NCBI RefSeq assembly: GCF_008364795.1
Contig: NZ_VTTM01000008.1
Location: 1 to 64,000, forward strand
DNA from: Azospirillum oryzae
GTDB lineage: Bacteria > Pseudomonadota > Alphaproteobacteria > Azospirillales > Azospirillaceae
Length of the DNA: 64,000 bases
Direction of reading: 5' to 3'
In this document: piece by piece, positions 32,940 to 41,292 of the stretch
Layout: every line of letters begins with the position of its first letter
Position numbering within the stretch: position 1 is the first letter of the stretch
Notes under the pieces: model-generated
Database searches by the model: none
What the model was told of the DNA's origin: nothing
The model's input: only the letters and a program-made list of their open reading frames with translations
Made by a program: the position numbers and the translations under genes

Positions 32940-35096
32940 ATGTCAGCGTTCATTATAAAAGATGCGGTTCTGTTCGATCTGACCTGGTTCCTTTCATGGC
33001 CCGCGCGCACCGGGATTCAAAGGTATGTGTTCGAGCTGGCTCGGAATTGGCCGAAAGACCGGGTTCTTCTGCCAGTCATTGTCGATGATCAGGCAAGGCT
33101 CAATATCATTACGTTCGATATCTTCTCCCTCCTGGAAGAGTTCTTTCTCTGTGATCAGGAAGAAGAGCTTCTGATTATTTCGAATAAGATAAAATCTTGT
33201 GTCGATAAGCGTATGGGTCTTATCGATATCGAAGATATACCGCTTTCCGCCGGCCTGTTCCTCCCGGAGACGACCTATAACTGGACACAGGTCTGGTTCT
33301 ACTCGATCATCGTTGGAAAGTTCCCGGACAAAGTCTACGTCATGACGTATGACTTTATATCCTGGCTGTCTCCTGACTGCTTCCCGCATCTCGACTGTTC
33401 CCATTACGGCATCACAGGATACCTGCGTCTTCTGCGCACCGTTCCAAACCTAGGCTTCCTCTCCAACCAGACCAAGGCAACCTTCGAGACCCGTATCCTT
33501 CGCAGGGCAGTGCAGAATCCGATCGTCCTCGGTGGGGGATCGGAGGTCTTCAAAGATACCGTGAACAGGCCGGACAATGCGCGTCCGGAGTTTGTCTTCA
33601 TCGGTACCGTCCAGTTGCGCAAGCAGCATTTCCTCGTTCTTGACGTATTCGAAAAGTTGTGGGCTTCGGGCTGCAAAGTCCGTCTGACCTTTGTCGGTCA
33701 GGCCGGCAATATCAGCGAGGACGAGGCTGATCGCTTGCAGCAGCTCGCAGAAAACCAGCCCCTGTTCTCGTGGGAAAGGGGAGCGGCCGACAACGAGGTC
33801 CGCGAAGTCCTGAGCTATGCGACGGCGCTGCTCTATCCAAGTACGGAAGAGGGGCTGGGGCTTCCGCTGCTGGAGGGGCTGCGGGCCGGTATTCCGGCAA
33901 TCGTTTCGCAGAACCTGCCGGCCCTGGAATTCGCAAGCGGCGGATATCTGGCTATTGATGTGAATTTCGACAATCTTGAGAAGGCCGTCTGCGCCTTCCT
34001 CGATCCCGCTTTCGCCGAAGCAAAGCGCCGCGAAATTGTTCCGTCGGCACTGCCGACGTGGAAGGGTGTCGCCCAGAGAGCCGCGGATTGGATTTACGAG
34101 GCCTATGGGTATGTTGCCCTGGAAGGGGAAGAGGGCTCGACAGTCGGTTTCAGCGAGCGTTTCGTAATTGCGAAGGCGCTCCATCGTCTCGAAAAGAGCG
34201 AAGGTGCTGCTCTCGTCTATGATTGCTTCAAAGAGCTGTTCGGGAGAGCCCCGATCGGCTCGGAAGTGGTCTCCTGGATGAGGAAATGGGAGAGGAGTTC
34301 GCCCTCCAAGCTGGATCTTGTTCTCCTTATGGTTTCTAGCCGAGAATTCATCAATGCTTATGGTGTCGATGGACTCCAGAAATGGGTCAGCGGCATGGTG
34401 TTCTACAAGAACTGCCCAGAGGTAACCTATGACTCTCGGGACGCCTCCGAAGAATATGCGGGTGTGGATTGCCGCAAGGACAAAAATGTCCTGATAGAGA
34501 CCAGCATTTCGGCGATGCGCTCTCTTCTTGATGCGAGCAACGAGAACTTCATAGAGCTTTGCTACAAAATCGTTCTTGATCGTTCTCCCGACGATGGTGG
34601 TTCAAAGGGGTATAGAGATTGGCTTGCGGAAAAAAAATCCATCGAGGCGAGAAAGTTTATCATCAGTGAATTCGTTAATTCTGATGAAGCAAAAAAGAGG
34701 AATCCTGAAGATTGGCGTAGATGTATGCTAGAAATGTTAGATTTTGATGTATTTAATGAGAAAAAGATAAGCTTCCTTAAGAGGGTAACATCGGAGAGCG
34801 CTTCTCGTTCTCTTCTGAAGGAGTTGATGGATTTTGATGGAGCGGACTTTATCTCCTTTGCTCTGCGCGTCAATTTTGGGAAGCGCAAGGAGGAGCCGTC
34901 GGTTGTCGCGCCGGAGGAGCTTAGAAGTGTTGTTGAAAAAGCAAAATATTTACTTTATCTCAGCAAGTTGAGCAACGCCAGCTCGCTGAGCAATGGTTTG
35001 CAGAATTGGCTTGAACGTCTCGCTTTCCCATTGGTGACAGTGCTGCCGGAGCTTGATAGGGCTAAACAGGCTGCCTTGGTGGCAGAGCAGCTTTAG
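32940..35096 (+). CDS. GT4 glycosyltransferase with C-terminal DUF4214-like repeats
   Basis: The 718-residue protein has a GT4 domain over about 1-400: FDLTWFLSWPARTGIQRYVF, FIGTVQLRKQHFLVLDVFEK and the donor motif PSTEEGLGLPLLEGLRAGIP. From about 420 it carries two DUF4214-like units (DCFKELFGRAPIGSEVVSWM with SREFIN, and LCYKIVLDRSPDDGGSKGYR with FVNSDEAK) and a helical tail. I chose ATG 32940 because GGAG lies 6 bases before it; the ATG at 32934 overlaps that site. The last third is strongly AT-rich (23 G or C in 60 bases at 34681-34740), which suggests foreign origin. Confidence 0.82.
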   Translation: MSAFIIKDAVLFDLTWFLSWPARTGIQRYVFELARNWPKDRVLLPVIVDDQARLNIITFDIFSLLEEFFLCDQEEELLIISNKIKSCVDKRMGLIDIEDIPLSAGLFLPETTYNWTQVWFYSIIVGKFPDKVYVMTYDFISWLSPDCFPHLDCSHYGITGYLRLLRTVPNLGFLSNQTKATFETRILRRAVQNPIVLGGGSEVFKDTVNRPDNARPEFVFIGTVQLRKQHFLVLDVFEKLWASGCKVRLTFVGQAGNISEDEADRLQQLAENQPLFSWERGAADNEVREVLSYATALLYPSTEEGLGLPLLEGLRAGIPAIVSQNLPALEFASGGYLAIDVNFDNLEKAVCAFLDPAFAEAKRREIVPSALPTWKGVAQRAADWIYEAYGYVALEGEEGSTVGFSERFVIAKALHRLEKSEGAALVYDCFKELFGRAPIGSEVVSWMRKWERSSPSKLDLVLLMVSSREFINAYGVDGLQKWVSGMVFYKNCPEVTYDSRDASEEYAGVDCRKDKNVLIETSISAMRSLLDASNENFIELCYKIVLDRSPDDGGSKGYRDWLAEKKSIEARKFIISEFVNSDEAKKRNPEDWRRCMLEMLDFDVFNEKKISFLKRVTSESASRSLLKELMDFDGADFISFALRVNFGKRKEEPSVVAPEELRSVVEKAKYLLYLSKLSNASSLSNGLQNWLERLAFPLVTVLPELDRAKQAALVAEQL

Positions 35097-35401
35097 GCAA
35101 GCTTGGTCTTCAAAAAGGAAAGCGTGTTTGAGCTGTCGGCCCGGAATGTCAGACAGGCAAATTTCGGGCCGATCACTCACTGGCATGCAATTTTTCTTGA
35201 AAAAGAGTTTGCGCAAGCGTTATAAACCTAAAGTAGAAAGCTACTTTGCTTGCGAAGCAAGAGCTTATGATAACATTACTGGTATAGACATGAAGAGCGG
35301 GTGCCTCTCTGATAATCATGCGTCGGGCAAAAGAGATCGCTTTTTCTCGCGGCTTCTTTCTTTCAAGAAAAATGTAGGTCGAACTGTCCCGGGGGGCGAG
35401 C
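35097..35401. other. Intergenic region (305 bp), AT-rich
   Basis: No confident gene lies here. A plus-strand frame could run from ATG 35185 to TGA 35409, overlapping the sulfotransferase start, but it has no ribosome site and a basic, unpatterned product. The GGGGGGCGAG at 35392-35401 serves the GTG at 35402. Confidence 0.45.
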
Positions 35402-36946
35402 GTGCCTGAGCAATCCCCTGCGAGCGATCACTCCGACGTTGGTTATGACAGCGAAGGCGTGACTTATTTGGTTCTAACCGGCGTTGCTCGCAGTGGAACC
35501 ACGGTTATGACCGATATTCTCAATGAGTCGTCTGAGATTGTGGTATTCGCCGAATATCCGATGCATGAACTGGTTGGAAAGGTCGATGGGATATTTGACT
35601 ATCACCGTCTGCTGACGGATTACGTGGAGCGGATTCAACCGGAACATCAACCGGAACATCAACCGGAAAAGCCGTTGGACGAAAAACTGGTGGACGATGG
35701 CGCTGCTTCGTCCCCGGAACCGGTTGACAGCAATCCATCAGAGCCTGCCAGTGATCAGCCTCACCATATCGAAGCTCTTTCAAGCCAGAAGCCTTTGTCC
35801 GATGGCGTGGATACCTTCCGCGCCACCAGAGAGCTTGCAATACAGTTGAAGCACCGTGAGCGAGCGCCTACAGAGGAATTGCTCAAGCCCATCCTCAACC
35901 ATACGTTCGCACTTGCATCTGGTAAGAGAAACCTAAAAATTATGGGGTGTAAAACTCCGAACTATTTCGATTTGACTAATATAGATTACATCAAAGATAA
36001 GCTTGGAAATCTGAAAATTATTATAATGGTCAGAAATCCCATCGATGTTGTAAATTCCTCCATTGCTAGGAGGAATAAGGCAATGGTGGGTGCTGACGTC
36101 TGGCCGATCCGCAATATCGATGAGGAGTGTGAGGAGACGTCAAGGCTCTTCATGGACCTTCGTTCTGTTGCCGAGCGGTTCGATAATGATATTTTCTTAA
36201 TAAAGTATGAGGACATACAGAATAGCCGCGATAAAATCAGCAAAGGCATCGTGGATTTTCTTGGATTAGAAGAGCCATTGCGTATGGATATGTTCGAATC
36301 CATTCCAGAAAGTCTACGTCGATATGCCCTTTCGAGCGAGGAGCAGACCGTCTCCCACTCTTGGTTCGGGCATATCGAAGCGGTTTGGCCAACGTTGGAT
36401 CTGACTGGGCCCGCCTCTTCCAAGCGGATCGAGGCGCTATCCGTCTTCGCCCCACTGGTCAGGTGTGGCGATGGTCAGGATATGTCGTCGCCGTCGAGCC
36501 GCCGTTTTCTGCTGAATGGCTGGAGCGTCATCGAGCCGTGGGGCATTTGGTCCGACAGTGAAGCGGCTGAACTCGTCTTCTCCGCTCAACCCGGTTCGGA
36601 ACCATCGGAGGTGACGGTAACGCTGATCCTTTCACCCTGCAGAATTAGTGATTTCGCCGTGCGTGTTTGGCGTAATGGCGAAGATTTAGGATGGTTGACC
36701 TTCTCAAGCGATGATGAACCAGAATATCTGACAATTGTCCGTAGTGAGCAAGTCCTGCCGCTTGGGCATCTGGAGGCTCAAAACTCGATGACGCTTGAAA
36801 TTCCATTGTCCTATTTGGAAGGGTATGGACTATGGAATTGCCGAATTACGTTCGATATCCAGAATGCGGTCTCATTGGCGGATAACGGCCATTCGGCCGA
36901 CACCAGAAAACTGGGTGTCGGTCTCACTCACTTGGCTTTCTCATGA
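35402..36946 (+). CDS. Sulfotransferase-family protein with C-terminal beta module
   Basis: The 514-residue protein has a PAPS-dependent sulfotransferase fold. VLTGVARSGTTVMTDIL (about 22-38) is the 5'-phosphosulfate loop and IIIMVRNPIDVVNSSIARR (about 204-222) the 3'-phosphate site, with FLIKYEDI further on. Between them is a Pro/Glu-rich insert with a 12-bp repeat (EHQPEHQPEK). The C-terminal 150 residues form a separate module: FLLNGWSVIEPWGIWSDSEA and, at the end, ADTRKLGVGL, as in the beta-propeller protein at 20430-21737. It probably sulfates a sugar of the glycan. GTG 35402 is the start. Base composition is AT-rich. Confidence 0.78.
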   Translation: MPEQSPASDHSDVGYDSEGVTYLVLTGVARSGTTVMTDILNESSEIVVFAEYPMHELVGKVDGIFDYHRLLTDYVERIQPEHQPEHQPEKPLDEKLVDDGAASSPEPVDSNPSEPASDQPHHIEALSSQKPLSDGVDTFRATRELAIQLKHRERAPTEELLKPILNHTFALASGKRNLKIMGCKTPNYFDLTNIDYIKDKLGNLKIIIMVRNPIDVVNSSIARRNKAMVGADVWPIRNIDEECEETSRLFMDLRSVAERFDNDIFLIKYEDIQNSRDKISKGIVDFLGLEEPLRMDMFESIPESLRRYALSSEEQTVSHSWFGHIEAVWPTLDLTGPASSKRIEALSVFAPLVRCGDGQDMSSPSSRRFLLNGWSVIEPWGIWSDSEAAELVFSAQPGSEPSEVTVTLILSPCRISDFAVRVWRNGEDLGWLTFSSDDEPEYLTIVRSEQVLPLGHLEAQNSMTLEIPLSYLEGYGLWNCRITFDIQNAVSLADNGHSADTRKLGVGLTHLAFS

Positions 36947-37213
36947 AGGCCGGAGCGGGGTGACAGTGGCGCACAAATGTGGCCGTCCAAAGATGGTTTT
37001 CTTTGGAGATAACCAAAGGAATCTGACTTGGAATATAAAGGACATCGAATGGATCGGGAGGCAAATTGTAAGAATACATCATGTGCTTCGGGCGTGATGG
37101 ACAGGAAGAGATTTATAATGTATTATGTTATATGCAAATGCATTGCGGCATAAATCATAAGGCTGGCTCTAATTTTGTTTAGGGTTTCGCCAATTACTAG
37201 AGGAATGAACGTT
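36947..37213. other. Intergenic region upstream of gmd copy 2
   Basis: This 267-bp AT-rich gap (gtattatgttatatgcaaatgc) separates the AT-rich segment from GC-rich gmd. The composition changes abruptly at about 37.2 kb, which marks one border of the probable insertion. AGAGGA at 37199-37204 is the ribosome site for gmd. No gene is seen. Confidence 0.5.
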
Positions 37214-38284
37214 GTGTCCAAGGTCGCTTTGATCACCGGCGTGACCGGTCAGGACGGTGCCTATCTCTCGGAACTGCTGCTGTCCAAGGGCTACACGGTG
37301 CATGGGCTGAAGCGACGGTCGTCGTCGTTCAACACGGGGCGGGTGGAGCATCTCTACCGCGACCCGCATGAAGAGGACGTGCGCTTCTTCATGCATTACG
37401 GCGACCTGACGGACAGCACCAACCTGATCCGCCTGGTCCAGCAGATCCAACCGACCGAGATCTACAATCTGGCCGCCCAGAGCCACGTCCATGTGAGCTT
37501 CGAGACGCCGGAATACACCGCCAACGCCGACGGCATCGGCACGCTGCGCCTCTTGGAAGCCATCCGCATCCTGGGCCTGGAGAAGACCGCGCGCTTCTAT
37601 CAGGCCTCCACCTCGGAGCTGTACGGCAAGGTGCAGGAGACGCCGCAGCGCGAAACCACGCCCTTCTACCCGCGCAGCCCCTATGCCGCCGCCAAGCTGT
37701 ACGCCTACTGGATCACGGTGAACTACCGCGAAGCCTACGGCATGCATGCCAGCAACGGCATCCTGTTCAACCATGAAAGCCCGCTCCGCGGCGAGACCTT
37801 CGTCACCCGCAAGATCACCCGCGCCGTCGCCGCCATCGAGCATGGCCGGCAGGATTGCCTGTATCTGGGCAACCTGGACGCCAAGCGCGACTGGGGCCAT
37901 GCGCGCGACTATGTCGAGGGCATGTGGCGCATCCTGCAGCAGGACGAGGCCGACGACTACGTGCTGGCCACCGGCGAGACCCACAGCGTGCGCAGCTTCG
38001 TCGAGCTGGCCTTCGGCCATATCGGCCGCGGCATCGAGTGGCGCGGCGAGGGGGTGGACGAGGAAGGCATCTGCCAGAAGACCGGCAAGGTGGTGGTCCG
38101 CATCGACCCGGCCTATTTCCGCCCGACCGAGGTCGACCTGCTGCTGGGCGATCCCAGCAAGGCGCGCGAGAAGCTGGGCTGGACCCACACCACCGCCTTC
38201 CGCGATCTGGTGCGGGACATGGTCGATGCCGACATGGCCGCCATCGCCGGTGCCGGACTCCAGCTGGTCGAGCCTGCCGAATGA
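37214..38284 (+). CDS. gmd: GDP-mannose 4,6-dehydratase, copy 2
   Basis: This is the second enzyme converting GDP-mannose to GDP-4-keto-6-deoxymannose. It shows [25 protein letters not shown], the catalytic STSELYG and YAAAK, and the canonical [12 protein letters not shown] chose GTG 37214, giving MSKVALITG as in known Gmd proteins and 356 residues, because AGAGGA lies 9 bases upstream; the ATG at 37205 directly abuts that site. From about 37310 to 38225 the DNA is almost identical to copy 1 (1830-2745, opposite strand), including silent sites, while both ends differ. Its stop overlaps the next start (ATGA). Confidence 0.95.
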   Translation: MSKVALITGVTGQDGAYLSELLLSKGYTVHGLKRRSSSFNTGRVEHLYRDPHEEDVRFFMHYGDLTDSTNLIRLVQQIQPTEIYNLAAQSHVHVSFETPEYTANADGIGTLRLLEAIRILGLEKTARFYQASTSELYGKVQETPQRETTPFYPRSPYAAAKLYAYWITVNYREAYGMHASNGILFNHESPLRGETFVTRKITRAVAAIEHGRQDCLYLGNLDAKRDWGHARDYVEGMWRILQQDEADDYVLATGETHSVRSFVELAFGHIGRGIEWRGEGVDEEGICQKTGKVVVRIDPAYFRPTEVDLLLGDPSKAREKLGWTHTTAFRDLVRDMVDADMAAIAGAGLQLVEPAE

Positions 38285-39327
38285 GCCGCGGGCGGACCGC
38301 CCTTATCTTCGGAATCGGCGGCCAGGACGGGTCCTGGCTTGCCGACCTGCTGGTCCGGCGCGGCTATGCCGTTCACGGCACCTCGCGTGACCGCGAGGCG
38401 TCCTCCTTCGCCAACCTGCGGCGGCTCGGCCTGTTCGGCCGGGTGCACCTGCACTCCGCCGGCCTGAACGACTTCCGCAGCGTCGCGCAGGTCATCAAGG
38501 AGGTCCGGCCGACCGAGATCTACAATCTGGCCGGCCAGTCCTCGGTCGGGCTGTCCTTCGACCAGCCGGTGGAAACGCTGGACAGCATCGTCCACGGTAC
38601 GGTCAACATCCTGGAAGCCATCCGCTTCCTGGGGATCGACACCCGGTTCTACAACGCGTCGTCCAGCGAGTGTTTCGGCAATACGGAGCATGGACCGGCC
38701 GGCGAAACCCATTCCTTCCATCCCCGCAGCCCCTATGGCGTGGGCAAGGCGGCGGCCTACTGGGCGGTCGCCAACTACCGGGAGGCCTATGGGCTGTTCG
38801 CCTGCTCCGGCATCCTGTTCAACCATGAATCGCCGCTGCGTCCGGCCCGCTACGTCACCCAGAAGATCGTCCGCGGCGCCGCCGACATCGCCGAAGGCCG
38901 CGCCGACCAGCTGTGTCTGGGCGACCTCTCCGTTGCACGGGACTGGGGCTGGGCACCGGAATATGTCGACGCCATGGCCCGCATGCTGGCCCATGACCAG
39001 CCGGAAGACTTCGTCATCGCCACCGGCCGGCTGCACACGCTGGAGGAGTTCGTCCGGCTCGTCTTCGACTGCTTCGGGCTGGACTGGCGCCGGTATGTGG
39101 AGATCGATCCCGGTCTGCGGCGTCCCGCCGACATAACGCACAGCGTCGGCGATCCCGGCAAGGCCAACCGCCTGTTGGGGTGGAGCGCGGAAACGACCAT
39201 GCCGGGCGTCGTCGCCAAGCTGGTCGAGGCCGAACGGATCCGCCGGCGGGATGGAAGCCCGGCGGGCAATCCTGCTGGCAGTCCGGCTGAAAATCTGATG
39301 TCAATTCCGCTGGCCGTTCCGGCCTGA
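38281..39327 (+). CDS. Gmd-like short-chain dehydratase, copy 2
   Basis: This 348-residue paralogue of the gene at 753-1748 has [14 protein letters not shown] for cofactor binding, [18 protein letters not shown] and [19 protein letters not shown] overlap with gmd copy 2 indicates translational coupling. The two Gmd-like proteins match throughout but differ at many positions, unlike the gmd pair. The C-terminal 30 residues contain a short repeat ([12 protein letters not shown]) absent in copy 1. It may be a dehydratase partner or form a mixed oligomer with Gmd; the substrate is unknown. Confidence 0.85.
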   Translation: MSRGRTALIFGIGGQDGSWLADLLVRRGYAVHGTSRDREASSFANLRRLGLFGRVHLHSAGLNDFRSVAQVIKEVRPTEIYNLAGQSSVGLSFDQPVETLDSIVHGTVNILEAIRFLGIDTRFYNASSSECFGNTEHGPAGETHSFHPRSPYGVGKAAAYWAVANYREAYGLFACSGILFNHESPLRPARYVTQKIVRGAADIAEGRADQLCLGDLSVARDWGWAPEYVDAMARMLAHDQPEDFVIATGRLHTLEEFVRLVFDCFGLDWRRYVEIDPGLRRPADITHSVGDPGKANRLLGWSAETTMPGVVAKLVEAERIRRRDGSPAGNPAGSPAENLMSIPLAVPA

Positions 39328-39342
39328 ATCGGAGCCCCCGCT

Positions 39343-41292
39343 TCAGAACCTTCCCCGCACGAATGTCCGGTCGAAAAGGGCCGCATAGACGGCACCGACC
39401 GTCACCGGTGCATAGGTCGCCGTCACCAGCGCCTGCCCCTGGTCGGCAAGCCGGCGCCGAAGCCAGGAATCCTCGGCCAGCCGGCGCATCCACCAGGCGG
39501 CATGCCCGACGTCCGGCTCAGCCCACGACAACCCGTCGCCGAACGGGTATTCGCCGGGTGCCAGGGGGCGGACCACATGGTCGACCAGGGCGGCGGTGCC
39601 GGGCGTGGTGAAGTCCATGTTCCCGGAAAAGCCGGTGGCGATGGCCGGCTTGCCCAGCATCATCGTCTCGGCGATGTTGCGCCCGAATCCTTCGGCGCGA
39701 TGCAGCGACACGAAACTGTCGCACACCCGGTAGAGGTCCAGAACGGCGCCCCGGCTCAGGGTGCGGTCGATGATGGAAATCCGGGGATCGGCCGCCGCCG
39801 CCGCAAGGACCTCCTGCCAGACCGGCTGTTCCGGAGTGGCGCGCATCGCCTTGACCACCAGCCCGACCGGTTCGCTGCCAAGCGGGAAGGCCTGTTGGAA
39901 CGCATGCACGCAGGCCAGCGGGTTCTTGCGGGACAGGTGCGACAGGGTGTCGAACGCGAACACGAACAGCAGGCGGTTTTCCGGCAGCCCGAAGTCGCGC
40001 CGCGTCAGCCCGGCCGTGGCATCGACGGTGACCGCCATCGGCATGTGGCGAACCGGCTTGGGGCTGCTTTTCGTGAAGGCTTCATAGGTATAGCGGCTCG
40101 ACGCCCAGACTTCGTCCACGAGGTCGTAGGCATGCCGCCAGACGGCGGGCCATTCCGGCAGTTCCCAGGGCCAATAGCCGATGGTCCGGCGCCCGTCGAA
40201 CAGGCGCCGGCCCTCCACTGCGGCCAGCCGGGCGGTCTCGATCCCGGTGGTGCACAGCATGTTGACGGCATAGGGCAGGCCGTCGGCGATCAGCCCCTCG
40301 ACGCTGTCGTCGCCCTGGCAGACGTCGGCGCCGGGTTCCACATTGTAGATGCTGAAGGGAACGCCGGCGGCCTGCAGCGCGCGTGCCGCCATGCGGACAT
40401 CCTCACCGATCCCGAACTGGCCGCGGGCATAGCCGATCAGGTTGATGCCGGGCCGCAGCTCGGCGGGGCGCCTGATCGCCGGAGCGGCGGGGGTGTCCGT
40501 GGCGGCAACCAGCCGGATCAGCGGATGCGTCTTCGGGCCTTCGGTCGTGGCCCATTGCGTGAAGGCCGGGTTCTCGATGGTGCCGAAGCGCTTCTGCAGA
40601 TCCGGATCGATCGACAGCAGCATCGCCCACGCCATCGGCACACCGGAGACCGGCCGCTTCAGGACCTGCATCTGGCGGTCGTCCACCAGCTCTTCCAGCC
40701 GCAACTGCGTCAGGCCGGTCGTGAAGTACCAGAGCACGAAGGTCGCGCGCGATTGCGGCGTGTCCAGGGGGAAGGCGTCCTGGAGAAACGGGTGCCGGAG
40801 CCACAGCCACCGCATCAGACGGGTGACGGGCAGCAGCGCGCCATCGCCGGACCGGTCCAGGTCGTCGGCCGGGTCGTTCACGAACCGCTTCTGCTCGGCG
40901 GTGACGAAGCGGGCCAGCCCCATCTCCGACATGCCATAGGTGAAGTACCACCAGACGAAGCGTTGCTGTCCGTCCTGGGTTCCAAGGTCGAAATTCGTCT
41001 GCAGGTCGGGCCGCAGGGTCCAGATCTGCTTCATCAGGCCGGTCAGCACCGGCTGCACCCCCGGCAAGGCTTCCGGCGCCGGTTCGCTCAGCAGGGCGGT
41101 CGGGAAGCGGTGGCCGGCCTCGGCGAGCGCCCGGTATTCATGGGTGCCGCCCAGGAGCAGCCATGTCTCGAACCGCGCCCGGTCCTCGCCGTACAGCTGG
41201 CGCAGGTCCGGTCTGGTCAGCCAGATGGTTTCCTTGATGCCGGAGAGCCATGCATCGTCCGCCGCAGTGGCATCGGAATTATGTCCAGTCAC
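39343..41292 (-). CDS. GT4 glycosyltransferase with N-terminal four-fold repeat module
   Basis: The 649-residue protein has a GT4 domain from about 285 on: GYARGQFGIGEDVRMAARAL, FAFDTLSHLSRKNPLA and the donor motif SLHRAEGFGRNIAETMMLG. The first about 250 residues contain four related units with the pattern RxDLQxxFxL...FxxWxxxxGxxE (TRPDLRQLYGEDRARFETW, LRPDLQTNFDLGTQDGQQRF, RHPFLQDAFPLDTPQSRATF, DPDLQKRFGTIENPAFTQW). I do not recognise this module by name. The ATG overlaps the stop of the preceding GT2 gene (ATGA). The gene converges with the Gmd-like copy 2, only 15 bases apart. Confidence 0.82.
   Translation of the reverse strand: MTGHNSDATAADDAWLSGIKETIWLTRPDLRQLYGEDRARFETWLLLGGTHEYRALAEAGHRFPTALLSEPAPEALPGVQPVLTGLMKQIWTLRPDLQTNFDLGTQDGQQRFVWWYFTYGMSEMGLARFVTAEQKRFVNDPADDLDRSGDGALLPVTRLMRWLWLRHPFLQDAFPLDTPQSRATFVLWYFTTGLTQLRLEELVDDRQMQVLKRPVSGVPMAWAMLLSIDPDLQKRFGTIENPAFTQWATTEGPKTHPLIRLVAATDTPAAPAIRRPAELRPGINLIGYARGQFGIGEDVRMAARALQAAGVPFSIYNVEPGADVCQGDDSVEGLIADGLPYAVNMLCTTGIETARLAAVEGRRLFDGRRTIGYWPWELPEWPAVWRHAYDLVDEVWASSRYTYEAFTKSSPKPVRHMPMAVTVDATAGLTRRDFGLPENRLLFVFAFDTLSHLSRKNPLACVHAFQQAFPLGSEPVGLVVKAMRATPEQPVWQEVLAAAAADPRISIIDRTLSRGAVLDLYRVCDSFVSLHRAEGFGRNIAETMMLGKPAIATGFSGNMDFTTPGTAALVDHVVRPLAPGEYPFGDGLSWAEPDVGHAAWWMRRLAEDSWLRRRLADQGQALVTATYAPVTVGAVYAALFDRTFVRGRF

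Noticed and set aside
35185..35409. Possible 74-residue protein before the sulfotransferase
   Set aside because: The overlap with the next start is suggestive, but there is no ribosome site, and the product has no recognisable pattern.
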